Notes: generated by a model from the letters alone, not told the origin. 6,110 bases of DNA from Microbacteriaceae bacterium (GCA_947486475.1 CANKTR010000054.1:1-6110), one strand, 5' to 3'. Positions 1 through 5,837 are shown, numbered from the stretch's first letter. Numbers and translations are program-made.

Positions 1-32
1 ACGGAACCTATGGCGAACGTGAGAGCGGACAC

Positions 33-60
33 AAACGCCCCGGCCGAAGCCGAGGCGTTT
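33..60 (-). terminator. Intrinsic terminator hairpin after rplA
   Basis: Read on the minus strand, this is a continuous 12-bp stem (AAACGCCTCGGC pairing with GCCGGGGCGTTT, with one U-G wobble) closed by a C(UUCG)G tetraloop, one of the most stable RNA loops. It begins 12 bases past the rplA stop. The stem's 3' arm ends in TTT and continues as GTGTCC, so the U-tract is short and interrupted; this is common in high-GC actinobacteria. The wobble pairs only in the minus-strand RNA (it is a C-A mismatch on the plus strand), which supports the minus orientation. It probably ends the tRNA-Trp-secE-nusG-rplK-rplA transcript. Confidence 0.8.
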
Positions 61-72
61 GCGAATTCCGAC

Positions 73-762
73 CTAGAGCGCGCTGATGTCGAGCGGGATT
101 CCGGGACCGAAGGTCGTCGAAATCGTCGCCTTCTGGATGTACCGGCCCTTCGCCGACGATGGCTTCAGGCGCTGCACTTCGTCCATCGCCGCGCGGAAGT
201 TGTCCCCGAGTTGATCGGCCGAGAAGGACGCCTTGCCCACGATGAAGTGAACGTTGGAGTGCTTGTCGACGCGGAACTCGATCTTTCCGCCCTTGATTTC
301 CGTGACCGCTTTGGCCGGGTCGGGCGTCACCGTCCCGGTTTTGGGGTTCGGCATGAGGTTTCGCGGCCCGAGGACCTTTCCGAGACGACCAACCTGGCCC
401 ATGAGCTCGGGGGTCGACACGGCAGCGTCGAACGCGGTGTATCCGCCGGCGACCTTGTCGATGAGTTCAACACCACCGACCTCGTCCGCACCAGCGGCGA
501 GTGCCGCTTCGGCCGCGGGTCCCGTCGCGAAAACGATAACGCGAGCGGTCTTGCCGGTGCCGTGGGGCAGCATGACGGTTCCACGAACCATCTGGTCAGA
601 CTTGCGAGGGTCGACGGCCAACTTCAGTGCGACCTCGACGGTCGAGTTGAACTTCGCCGAACCGGTCTTTTTAGCGATGTCGACGGCCTCGACGGGATTG
701 TAGAACTTGCCTTCTTCCAGAAGGGCAACTGCGGCGTTGTACGCCTTGGACTTTTTAGCCAT
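73..762 (-). CDS. rplA: 50S ribosomal protein L1
   Basis: The 229-aa product has the usual bacterial L1 length. L1 binds 23S rRNA at the mobile L1 stalk beside the E site and helps release deacylated tRNA; in many bacteria it also represses its own operon by binding the mRNA. The family signature is clear: [19 protein letters not shown] spans about residues 125-143, followed by the [20 protein letters not shown] strand (about 154-173) and a C-terminal [15 protein letters not shown] (about 208-222). The ATG start has a good Shine-Dalgarno, GAAGGAG, with 9 bases between GGAG and the ATG. The gene lies 71 bp downstream of rplK, and a strong hairpin terminator follows it, so it is the last gene of the operon. 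Nothing is unusual in the protein. Confidence 0.98.
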   Translation of the reverse strand: MAKKSKAYNAAVALLEEGKFYNPVEAVDIAKKTGSAKFNSTVEVALKLAVDPRKSDQMVRGTVMLPHGTGKTARVIVFATGPAAEAALAAGADEVGGVELIDKVAGGYTAFDAAVSTPELMGQVGRLGKVLGPRNLMPNPKTGTVTPDPAKAVTEIKGGKIEFRVDKHSNVHFIVGKASFSADQLGDNFRAAMDEVQRLKPSSAKGRYIQKATISTTFGPGIPLDISAL

Positions 763-786
763 GATTATTTTCTCCTTCAGAGAATC

Positions 787-817
787 GCGGTGAACGTGAG
801 CCTGGCGGCTCTCCCGC
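787..817 (-). promoter_or_regulatory. Candidate structured RNA element, rplK-rplA spacer
   Basis: In the minus-strand RNA the 71-base spacer can fold as two stacked helices: an outer GCGG/CCGC (817-814 with 790-787) and an inner GAGCC/GGCUC (811-807 with 802-798) with a GCCA loop. They are separated by an asymmetric internal loop, GA on the 5' side and seven bases on the 3' side. Known L1-binding sites in 23S rRNA and L1 mRNAs share this general plan of two helices around an asymmetric loop. That likeness is architectural only. It could instead be an mRNA processing or stability element, or a chance fold. Confidence 0.35.
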
Positions 818-833
818 TGGTGGAAAGTTGGTG

Positions 834-1262
834 TTATTCGACCGTGATGCCCATGGAGCGGGCGGTGCCGGCGATGATTTTCTCGGCAGCCTCGACGTCG
901 TTGGCGTTGAGGTCAACCTGCTTTTGCTCGGCGATCGACCGCAGCTGTTCTTTGGTCAACTTGGCGACCTTGACGGTGTGCGGCGTCGATGACCCCTTGG
1001 CGACTCCGGCGGCCTTCTTGATGAGTTCCGCTGCGGGAGGCGTCTTGAGGATGAACGTGAACGAGCGGTCCTCGTACACCGTGATTTCAACGGGAATAAC
1101 GTTTCCACGCTTGTCCTGCGTTGCGTTGTTGTACGCGGTGCAGAATTCCATGATGTTGACACCGTGCTGACCGAGCGCCGGACCGATGGGCGGTGCGGGG
1201 TTAGCCGCGCCGGCCTGGATCTGGAGCTTGATGAGGCCGGTGACCTTTTTCTTTGCTGCCAT
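834..1262 (-). CDS. rplK: 50S ribosomal protein L11
   Basis: The 142-aa product has typical L11 length. L11 binds the GTPase-associated region of 23S rRNA, contacts elongation factors and release factors, mediates the RelA stringent response and forms part of the thiopeptide antibiotic site. The N-terminal domain has the proline-rich [20 protein letters not shown] (residues 21-40), which includes the prolines where thiostrepton resistance arises in other species. [24 protein letters not shown] (63-86) and the C-terminal [11 protein letters not shown] (132-142) follow; the C-terminal domain binds rRNA. The ATG start is preceded by AAGGAAAG. The gene sits between nusG (78-bp spacer) and rplA (71-bp spacer), the standard order. 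No resistance-type substitution is evident in the proline segment. Confidence 0.98.
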   Translation of the reverse strand: MAAKKKVTGLIKLQIQAGAANPAPPIGPALGQHGVNIMEFCTAYNNATQDKRGNVIPVEITVYEDRSFTFILKTPPAAELIKKAAGVAKGSSTPHTVKVAKLTKEQLRSIAEQKQVDLNANDVEAAEKIIAGTARSMGITVE

Positions 1263-1278
1263 TTTCTTTCCTTACTGT

Positions 1279-1308
1279 CGTGCGTGACGGGTGTCACGCG
1301 CTCCCACG
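1279..1308 (-). promoter_or_regulatory. Hairpin upstream of rplK, possible L1 control site
   Basis: The minus-strand RNA carries a perfect 7-bp hairpin, GCGUGAC-ACCC-GUCACGC (1299-1282). A short outer helix, CGU/ACG (1308-1306 with 1281-1279), may lie below it, leaving a GGGAGC bulge on the 5' side. It ends a few bases before the rplK Shine-Dalgarno and has no U-tract, so it does not look like a terminator. Its position, just ahead of rplK translation initiation, is where L1 represses rplK-rplA in Escherichia coli. The GGGAG next to the inner helix recurs in the rplK-rplA spacer. The inner hairpin is certain from the sequence; the function is inferred. Confidence 0.4.
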
Positions 1309-1340
1309 CCGGCGCCCTGTGCGACGGGTGGTAATTCTGG

Positions 1341-2129
1341 CTACTGCTTTTCGATTTGGCCGAACGTGAATTCGACCGCCGTGTCACGTCCGAAGACGTT
1401 GATGAAGACCGAAACCTTGCCGGTGTCGAGGTGAATCTCGTGAATCGTGCCCTGAAGTCCGGCGAAAGCGCCTTCCTTGATGCCGACCGTTTCGTTGACT
1501 TGGAAATCGGTGGTCACGGTCATTTCTCGCTGACCCGACGTCTTGAGTCCGCCAGCGGAACGAGCACCCTCGATCGGGGCTTCCGTCTTGAGCATGTCGA
1601 AAGCGTCCTGGAACGACAGCGGAATCGGGTTGTGTGCGTTCCCGACGAACCCGGTGACCCCGGGAGTGTGACGAACGGTCGACCACGAGTTCTCGTTCAG
1701 CGTCATCCGCACCAGAACATACGACGGGACGCGAACGCGCGTGACGAGCTTGCGCTGGCCGTTCTTGATGTCGACGATGTCTTCGAGGGGTACAGCGACC
1801 TCGTAGATGTCGTCCTGCATGTTCATCGCGATGACGCGGTTCTCGATGTTGGTCTTGACCTTCTTCTCGTAGCCCGCATAGGAGTGCACGACGTACCAGT
1901 TTCCCGGCTTGCGGCGAAGTTCCTTTTTGAAATCGGCGTACGGATCTTCTTCGGGCTCGGCGTCGGCAACCGGGGTGTCATTCGGTTCCTCGGTCACGTC
2001 GGCCTCGTCGTGGGTCGCTGCGGCCGCCCCGACTGCCTCGTCGACCGAGTCGATGTCGAGGGCGTCGTCGAGCTCGGCGTCATCGGTGGTTGTCGACAGG
2101 TCAGTGTCGTCAGTGTGGTTTTCCGTCAC
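1341..2129 (-). CDS. nusG: Transcription termination/antitermination factor NusG
   Basis: NusG binds the RNA polymerase clamp across the cleft, modulates pausing, and links polymerase to Rho or to ribosomal protein S10. Counting from the chosen GTG, the protein is 262 aa. Residues 1-70 are an acidic, low-complexity and probably disordered extension (26 of 70 are D or E). The NGN domain follows (about 76-182), opening with GNWYVVHSYAGYEKKVKTNI and containing RVRVPSYVLVRM and TPGVTGFVG. After a linker, the KOW domain (about 209-262) has VGIKEGAFAGLQGTIHEI. Length and extension are typical of actinobacterial NusG. A TTG three codons upstream (2138) is in frame but abuts the Shine-Dalgarno, so the GTG at 2129 is preferred. 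It starts 20 bp after the secE stop. Confidence 0.96.
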   Translation of the reverse strand: MTENHTDDTDLSTTTDDAELDDALDIDSVDEAVGAAAATHDEADVTEEPNDTPVADAEPEEDPYADFKKELRRKPGNWYVVHSYAGYEKKVKTNIENRVIAMNMQDDIYEVAVPLEDIVDIKNGQRKLVTRVRVPSYVLVRMTLNENSWSTVRHTPGVTGFVGNAHNPIPLSFQDAFDMLKTEAPIEGARSAGGLKTSGQREMTVTTDFQVNETVGIKEGAFAGLQGTIHEIHLDTGKVSVFINVFGRDTAVEFTFGQIEKQ

Positions 2130-2138
2130 GAGAGTCAA

Positions 2139-2143
2139 TCCTT
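2139..2143 (-). promoter_or_regulatory. nusG ribosome binding site, fixes start
   Basis: AAGGA on the minus strand lies 9 bases before the GTG at 2129 and 0 bases before the alternative in-frame TTG at 2138. Normal spacing therefore selects the GTG. The site lies inside the 20-bp secE-nusG spacer, so translation of the two genes is close but not overlapping. Confidence 0.75.
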
Positions 2144-2149
2144 AATTCG

Positions 2150-2416
2150 TTAGTTTTCCCACGGAAGTGGGCCGTTGCCAAAAATCATTCCAATCAAGAG
2201 CCCGATCACGATGTCGAGGCTCGAAATGATGGCCATCATGATGATGACGAACACCAACACGACCGACGTATAGGTGATCAGTTCTTTGCGGGTCGGGGTG
2301 ACAACCTTGCGAAGTTCGATGACAACCTCGCCCAGGAACTGCGCGAGGCGTCCGAAAACGCTCTTTTTCCGTTCGCCGCCCGCAGCGACGGAGCCGGGAG
2401 TGATTTCGTCAGTCAC
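2150..2416 (-). CDS. secE: Preprotein translocase subunit SecE
   Basis: SecE clamps the SecY channel of the general secretion pathway in the cytoplasmic membrane. The 88-aa product fits the short Gram-positive type. A polar N-terminal segment (1-19) leads into the conserved amphipathic helix, VFGRLAQFLGEVVIELRKVVTPTRKEL (about 20-46), with the family's E-L-[RK]-K-V-x-x-P-[TS] pattern. One long hydrophobic segment (about 47-80) forms the transmembrane anchor, and the tail is NGPLPWEN. The GTG at 2416 gives a protein that begins directly before the SecE domain; longer readings run back into the tRNA gene and are rejected. The ribosome binding site is weak (GAAAGG, about 8 bases before the GTG). 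The gene follows tRNA-Trp and precedes nusG, a widely conserved order. Confidence 0.95.
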   Translation of the reverse strand: MTDEITPGSVAAGGERKKSVFGRLAQFLGEVVIELRKVVTPTRKELITYTSVVLVFVIIMMAIISSLDIVIGLLIGMIFGNGPLPWEN

Positions 2417-2441
2417 GGTGTTGCCTTTCGGTTTGTTGTGG

Positions 2442-2459
2442 ATGTCGGTGGACCGACAT
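2442..2459 (-). repeat. 8-bp inverted repeat between tRNA-Trp and secE
   Basis: ATGTCGGT-CC-ACCGACAT on the minus strand is a perfect inverted repeat with a 2-base centre; as RNA it is a 7-bp stem with a UCCA tetraloop. It starts three bases after the tRNA discriminator base and is followed by CCACAACAAACC, which has no U-run, so it is unlikely to be an efficient intrinsic terminator. After the tRNA is trimmed from the shared transcript, this hairpin would sit at the new 5' end of the secE message, where it could protect the message or guide 3' processing of the tRNA. The repeat is seen directly; the role is inferred. Confidence 0.55.
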
Positions 2460-2462
2460 TCG

Positions 2463-2535
2463 CAGGGCGGACAGGACTCGAACCTGCAACCTGCGGTTTT
2501 GGAGACCGCTGCTCTACCAATTGAGCCACCGCCCT
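2463..2535 (-). tRNA. trpT: tRNA-Trp (CCA anticodon)
   Basis: The 73-nt gene folds as a full cloverleaf: acceptor AGGGCGG/CCGCCCT with discriminator G; D arm GCTC-AATTGGTA-GAGC; anticodon arm GCGGT-CTCCAAA-ACCGC, giving anticodon CCA for tryptophan; variable loop AGGTT; T arm GCAGG-TTCGAGT-CCTGT with one G-U pair. The 3' CCA is not encoded (the next bases are CGA), so it must be added by nucleotidyltransferase. Discriminator G73 agrees with bacterial tRNA-Trp identity. It is the first gene of the transcription unit that continues into secE. Confidence 0.98.
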
Positions 2536-2604
2536 GTGCGTGGCATCCGCCGGACGAAGTCCCACGACGGCACGACGAACGATGGTGTTGAGCACCAAAT
2601 CCCA

Positions 2605-2633
2605 AGTGTATGCCAGCCGAGCCCATTCTCCAA
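2605..2633 (-). promoter_or_regulatory. Probable promoter for tRNA-Trp-secE-nusG-rplKA
   Basis: On the minus strand a -10 box TACACT (2610-2605; fits TANNNT) lies exactly 17 bases after TTGGAG (2633-2628), which shares its first three bases, TTG, with the -35 consensus. Transcription would begin near 2598, leaving about 60 bases of leader before the tRNA. The -10 is good and the -35 modest. No other -10/-35 pair in the 2536-2672 gap looked as good by eye. Confidence 0.55.
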
Positions 2634-2660
2634 AGCGAGGTGGCCGAGCCTTCACCCGAC

Positions 2661-2666
2661 TATTCT
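2661..2666 (+). promoter_or_regulatory. -10 box of a leaderless aminotransferase promoter
   Basis: TATTCT fits the actinobacterial -10 pattern TANNNT. It ends six bases before the GTG at 2673, so transcription would start on or very near the first base of the start codon. No Shine-Dalgarno is present upstream. No clear -35 is seen near 2638-2643. Confidence 0.55.
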
Positions 2667-2672
2667 GGTGGT

Positions 2673-3875
2673 GTGACGGAACCGAAAAAACGAGTATCGA
2701 AGCGCGTCGGCGCAATCGCCGAAAGCGCCACCCTCAAGGTCGACGCAAAAGCCAAGGCGCTCAAAGCCGAGGGACGCCCGATCATCTCTTACGGGGCCGG
2801 TGAGCCCGACTTTGCGACCCCCGAACACATCGTCGAAGCGGCGGTTGCCGCGGTCATCGACCCCAAGAACCATCGCTATACGCCCGCGGCCGGTCTGCCG
2901 GAACTGCGCGAAGCAATCGCCCAGAAAACGCGGCGCGACTCGGGTATCGCCGTGTCGGCCTCCCAGGTCATCGTCACGAACGGCGGCAAGCAGGCGGTGT
3001 ACCAAGCGTTCCAGGCGTTGCTCGACGAGGGTGACGAGGTCATCGTGCCCACCCCGTTCTGGACCACCTACCCCGAGGTGATTGCTCTTGCCGGCGGTGT
3101 CGCGGTCGACGTCTTCGCGGGAGCGGACACGGGTTACCGCGTCACCGTCGAACAACTCGAGGCCGTGCGGACCCCTCGCACCAAGATTTTGCTGTTTGTG
3201 TCGCCATCAAACCCGACGGGAGCGGTCTACGACGCGGAACAGACGCGTGCGATCGGCCAGTGGGCTCTGGAACACGGTCTGTGGGTTATTTCGGACGAGA
3301 TTTACCAAAACCTGGTCTACGACGGCGACCACGCGGTGTCGATCCTCGAAGCGGTCCCCGAACTCGCAAACCAGACCATCCTGGTCAACGGCGTCGCCAA
3401 GACCTACGCAATGACGGGCTGGCGGCTCGGGTGGATGGTGTCCCCCGCGGACGTCACGGCCGCTTCGGCGAACCTGCAATCTCACCTGTCGAGCAACGTC
3501 TCCAACATCTCGCAGCGGGCGGCCATCGCCGCGTTGAACGGAGACCAATCAGTGGTCGACGACATGAAAAAGGCGTTCGCCCGTCGGCGCGAAATCATGA
3601 TCGCGGAACTGTCGAAGATTGCGGGATTTGTTGTCCCCGAGCCCGGTGGAGCGTTCTACGTCTACGCCGACGTGACCGCGTTGCTCGGTCGCGACTGGGG
3701 TGGGCAGCGGATCGACACGACGCTACAACTCGCGGATTACATCCTCGACGTCGCCGAAGTAGCCGTTGTTCCCGGTGAAGCGTTTGGGCCGAGTGGCTAT
3801 CTGCGATTTGCCTATGCGCTCGGTGACGACGAACTGCTCGAGGGCATCCAGCGACTCCAGAAGCTCTTCGCCTAG
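2673..3875 (+). CDS. aspC: Class I aminotransferase, aspartate (Ib) type
   Basis: This is a PLP-dependent fold-type I aminotransferase of 400 aa, most like the Thermus-type (Ib) aspartate aminotransferases, which make aspartate from oxaloacetate and glutamate; some also act on prephenate. Landmarks counted from GTG 2673: [15 protein letters not shown] (39-53); GGKQAVY (104-110), whose Lys106 matches the residue that recognises the acidic side chain in Thermus; Trp130 in the PTPFW cofactor-stacking position; SPSNPTG (Asn180); SDEIY (Asp208, Tyr211); the Schiff-base Lys243 in [14 protein letters not shown], with Arg251; and Arg378 in LRFAYA, which binds the substrate alpha-carboxylate. All catalytic residues are present. 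A start at 2610 would add 21 residues rich in P and S with no family match, so GTG 2673 is preferred. The gene is single and divergent from tRNA-Trp. Exact substrate range is uncertain. Confidence 0.93.
   Translation: MTEPKKRVSKRVGAIAESATLKVDAKAKALKAEGRPIISYGAGEPDFATPEHIVEAAVAAVIDPKNHRYTPAAGLPELREAIAQKTRRDSGIAVSASQVIVTNGGKQAVYQAFQALLDEGDEVIVPTPFWTTYPEVIALAGGVAVDVFAGADTGYRVTVEQLEAVRTPRTKILLFVSPSNPTGAVYDAEQTRAIGQWALEHGLWVISDEIYQNLVYDGDHAVSILEAVPELANQTILVNGVAKTYAMTGWRLGWMVSPADVTAASANLQSHLSSNVSNISQRAAIAALNGDQSVVDDMKKAFARRREIMIAELSKIAGFVVPEPGGAFYVYADVTALLGRDWGGQRIDTTLQLADYILDVAEVAVVPGEAFGPSGYLRFAYALGDDELLEGIQRLQKLFA
3872..3875. other. Shared CTAG: overlapping convergent stop codons
   Basis: The palindrome CTAG supplies the TAG stop of the aminotransferase (3873-3875, plus strand) and the TAG stop of murB (3874-3872, minus strand). 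The two genes thus overlap tail to tail by four bases, and no terminator can lie between them. Confidence 0.97.
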
Positions 3876-4963
3876 TCGAACCCGATCATCGTCGGTTCGG
3901 GTTCGAGCATCACACCGAACGCGTCGTGCACTCGGATGGTGATGTAGCGCGCGAGTTCCAGCACCTCGTCGGCGGTGGCGCCCCCGCGATTGATGATCGC
4001 GAGCGTGTGTTTGCTCGAGATCGCGGCGTTGCTGCCGGACAAGGCGAACCCTTTCGGAATGCCCGAGTTCTCGATGAGCCACGCGGCACTCAATTTCACG
4101 TCACCCGGAGCGGCATCGAAATTGGGGAACTCGGGCGTCACCCCGAGCGGCACGACCGTTTTGGACCGTTGTGGTTCGAGCGGAAACCGCGGAGCGCCGG
4201 GCGGCAATGCCCGAGCGATCGAGGCGGGAACGACGGGGTTCGTGAAAAACGACCCAACGCTCACCGAGTCGGGGTCGTCGCTCACCACCATCCCTTTACT
4301 CGCGCGCAGTTCGAGGACCGAGCGGCGAACCTCGGCGAGAGCCACCGACGAACCGAGCGGAACATCGAGGGCGCGGGCGAGTTGGTCGAAACGAATGGGT
4401 GCCGACTCGGTGGCGGGGGTGAGCGCGAACGTCACCGAAATCACGAGTCCCGTCAGTCCGGTTTGGAGTGATGAGCGGCGATAACCGAATGACAACGCGT
4501 CCGAGCGCAGAGTCACAACCTCGGTTTGACCCGCTGGCAGGAACTGCAGCGACTCGACGGTGTCCGAAAGTTCGACGCCATAAGCACCGATGTTTTGGAT
4601 TGGTGCCCCGCCGACCGTTCCCGGGATACCGCTGAGCGCTTCGAGACCTGCCAGACCGTTCTCGACGGTCCAGGACACCAGGGCGTCCCACGACTCGCCC
4701 GCCTGAGCGGTGACGAGAACGCGGTCACCGTCATCGAAGCGATCGATTCCGCGGGTTGCGACTCGGATGACGGTGGCGCTCAAGGGTTCGTCCGACACCA
4801 CGATGTTGGACCCGCCGCCGAGGAGGAACCAGGGTTGACGTGACGAACTGACTTCACGAAACGTGTCGATCAATTCGCCGCGGGTTGACGGCTCGCGAAA
4901 ATCGGCAATTGCACCACCCACGCGAAGGGTGGTGAGGTCGCGGAAGTCGGCGGCGTTAGTCAA
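3872..4963 (-). CDS. murB: UDP-N-acetylenolpyruvoylglucosamine reductase
   Basis: MurB is a cytoplasmic FAD enzyme that reduces UDP-GlcNAc-enolpyruvate with NADPH to UDP-MurNAc, the second committed step of peptidoglycan synthesis. The 363-aa protein has the N-terminal [12 protein letters not shown] (11-22), FAD-binding [13 protein letters not shown] (44-56) and [19 protein letters not shown] (111-129), GYRRSSLQ (160-167) with catalytic Arg162, [11 protein letters not shown] (235-245) with proton-donor Ser238, AAWLIENSG (293-301), and the C-terminal MLEPEP (352-357), whose Glu356 matches the general acid. Presence of the Tyr-Arg loop suggests type I. The best start is TTG at 4963, since the next in-frame GTG lies inside the conserved RVGG. 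The start overlaps the end of hadB by 8 bp, suggesting translational coupling. It ends within the aminotransferase stop. Confidence 0.96.
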   Translation of the reverse strand: MTNAADFRDLTTLRVGGAIADFREPSTRGELIDTFREVSSSRQPWFLLGGGSNIVVSDEPLSATVIRVATRGIDRFDDGDRVLVTAQAGESWDALVSWTVENGLAGLEALSGIPGTVGGAPIQNIGAYGVELSDTVESLQFLPAGQTEVVTLRSDALSFGYRRSSLQTGLTGLVISVTFALTPATESAPIRFDQLARALDVPLGSSVALAEVRRSVLELRASKGMVVSDDPDSVSVGSFFTNPVVPASIARALPPGAPRFPLEPQRSKTVVPLGVTPEFPNFDAAPGDVKLSAAWLIENSGIPKGFALSGSNAAISSKHTLAIINRGGATADEVLELARYITIRVHDAFGVMLEPEPTMIGFD

Positions 4964-5363
4964 AAACGACCTGAACCTGCGCCTTGCCGAGCACCGTGCT
5001 TCCGTCGTAGGTGACGGTGAGGTCGAAGCGTACGGCGTCGTCCATCACGGCACCGACCACCACGGCTGTCGTCACGTCCGCGCCGGCGATGGCGTCGACG
5101 AGAACAGGCCGTGTGAAACGAACGCCGTAGTCGATGACTCGGCCTTTCGTTCCGAGGAATTCGAGAACGGGTTGAATCGCAAGGCCCATTGTCAGCATCC
5201 CGTGAGCGAGAACCCCCGGCAGTCCAACCGATTGCGCGATGTCGTCGCGAAAATGGATGGGATTGAAATCACCGCTCGCCCCGGCATAGCGCACGAGCGA
5301 CGTGCGGTCGAGGTGGACGGTCGTGGTGGCGACGGTTTCGCCGACAGTGAGTCCCGCGGTCAT
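4956..5363 (-). CDS. hadB: MaoC-like (3R)-hydroxyacyl dehydratase, HadB-type
   Basis: This single-hotdog R-specific hydratase/dehydratase (135 aa) is the catalytic subunit type of the HadAB heterodimer. It would interconvert (3R)-hydroxyacyl and trans-2-enoyl thioesters. The hydratase-2 motif is complete: YAGASGDFNPIHFRDDIAQS (26-45) with catalytic Asp32 and His37, then GLPGVLAHGMLTMG (47-60). In mycobacteria the equivalent protein works in FAS-II mycolate elongation. Microbacteriaceae are not known to make mycolates, so if that assignment is right the acyl substrate here is open. The ATG start is 3 bp after the hadA stop; a GAGGGG ribosome binding site lies inside the hadA end, 11 bases before the ATG. 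The 3' end overlaps murB. Confidence 0.88.
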   Translation of the reverse strand: MTAGLTVGETVATTTVHLDRTSLVRYAGASGDFNPIHFRDDIAQSVGLPGVLAHGMLTMGLAIQPVLEFLGTKGRVIDYGVRFTRPVLVDAIAGADVTTAVVVGAVMDDAVRFDLTVTYDGSTVLGKAQVQVVFD

Positions 5364-5366
5364 GTC

Positions 5367-5813
5367 TTATTCATCCCCTCGGACGACGAGGGTCGATGTC
5401 GCCGTGACGACGTGGGCACCGGTTGCATCGGTCATCACGCTTTCGGACGTCACCATCGAATGTCCCCCCAGCGTCTTGACGCTGGTGACCGAGAGAGTCG
5501 CCATCAGTTCGTCTCCGGCGACGATGTCGCGACTGAACGAAAAGCGCTGGTCACCGTGAACAACGCGGGTGAAATCGATGTTGGCGTCGGGTTCGGCGAG
5601 GAGCTGCGCGAGGGTCAGTTCCTGCACCACCACGGGGAACGTCGGCGGTGCGACCACATCGGCGTGACCGGCGGCGCGGGCCGCCGTGACGTCGAGGTAG
5701 ATCGGGTTGGTTGCGAGCACCGCGCGTGCGAACTCGCGGACCTTTTCGCGACCAACGAGGTACGGGCCGACGGGCGGAAACTCACGACCCACCAATTCGG
5801 GATTCACGGACAT
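5367..5813 (-). CDS. hadA: MaoC-like dehydratase N-terminal domain, HadA-type
   Basis: The 148-aa protein belongs to the FAS1-type dehydratase/UPF0336 hotdog family, whose Mycobacterium member HadA partners HadB and holds the acyl chain. It opens with NPELVGREFPPVGPYLVGREKVREFARAV (4-32), then NPIYLD (36-41), the VVAPPTFPVV segment (53-62), HGDQRFSF (86-93) and DELMATLSVTSV (101-112). The Asp/His catalytic pair present in the neighbouring HadB is absent here: the equivalent stretch reads ATNPIYLD. That fits a non-catalytic partner subunit. The ATG has no Shine-Dalgarno but sits six bases after a TAGACT box, suggesting leaderless expression. It is followed at 3 bp by hadB and then murB, a probable three-gene operon. 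Confidence 0.88.
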   Translation of the reverse strand: MSVNPELVGREFPPVGPYLVGREKVREFARAVLATNPIYLDVTAARAAGHADVVAPPTFPVVVQELTLAQLLAEPDANIDFTRVVHGDQRFSFSRDIVAGDELMATLSVTSVKTLGGHSMVTSESVMTDATGAHVVTATSTLVVRGDE

Positions 5814-5819
5814 GACGTC

Positions 5820-5825
5820 AGTCTA
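5820..5825 (-). promoter_or_regulatory. -10 box for leaderless hadA-hadB-murB
   Basis: TAGACT on the minus strand fits TANNNT and ends six bases before the hadA ATG (5813), so transcription would start at the ATG itself. The 24-bp gap after the upstream gene's stop holds no ribosome binding site. No convincing -35 is visible; that region lies in the end of the upstream gene. Confidence 0.5.
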
Positions 5826-5837
5826 CAAACGGACGGG

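Noticed and set aside
10..1170. Long 386-codon open frame on the plus strand
   Set aside because: It runs opposite rplA and rplK, which are certain. The translation is rich in R, D, G and V with no recognisable domain, as expected for the complement of high-GC genes.
2130..2138. TTG start for nusG at 2138
   Set aside because: The TTG touches the AAGGA ribosome binding site with no spacing, whereas the GTG at 2129 has a 9-base spacer.
1356..2153. 265-codon plus-strand open frame opposite nusG
   Set aside because: It mirrors nusG almost exactly; its product is low-complexity D/V/R/G sequence with no domain. It is a complement artefact.
2442..2459. Intrinsic terminator between tRNA-Trp and secE
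   Set aside because: The hairpin is real, but no U-run follows and secE has no obvious promoter of its own in the 46-bp gap, so full termination here is unlikely.
2417..2626. N-terminal extension of secE back to 2626
   Set aside because: It would translate through the tRNA-Trp gene, and the added residues resemble nothing in SecE. GTG 2416 gives a normal SecE.
2610..2672. Upstream start for the aminotransferase at 2610
   Set aside because: The added 21 residues cross the probable -10 boxes of both divergent promoters and match no family sequence; the GTG at 2673 fits a leaderless start.
3926..4484. Overlapping plus-strand open frames opposite murB
   Set aside because: MurB is supported by all its catalytic motifs; these frames are low-complexity complements without a ribosome binding site or domain.
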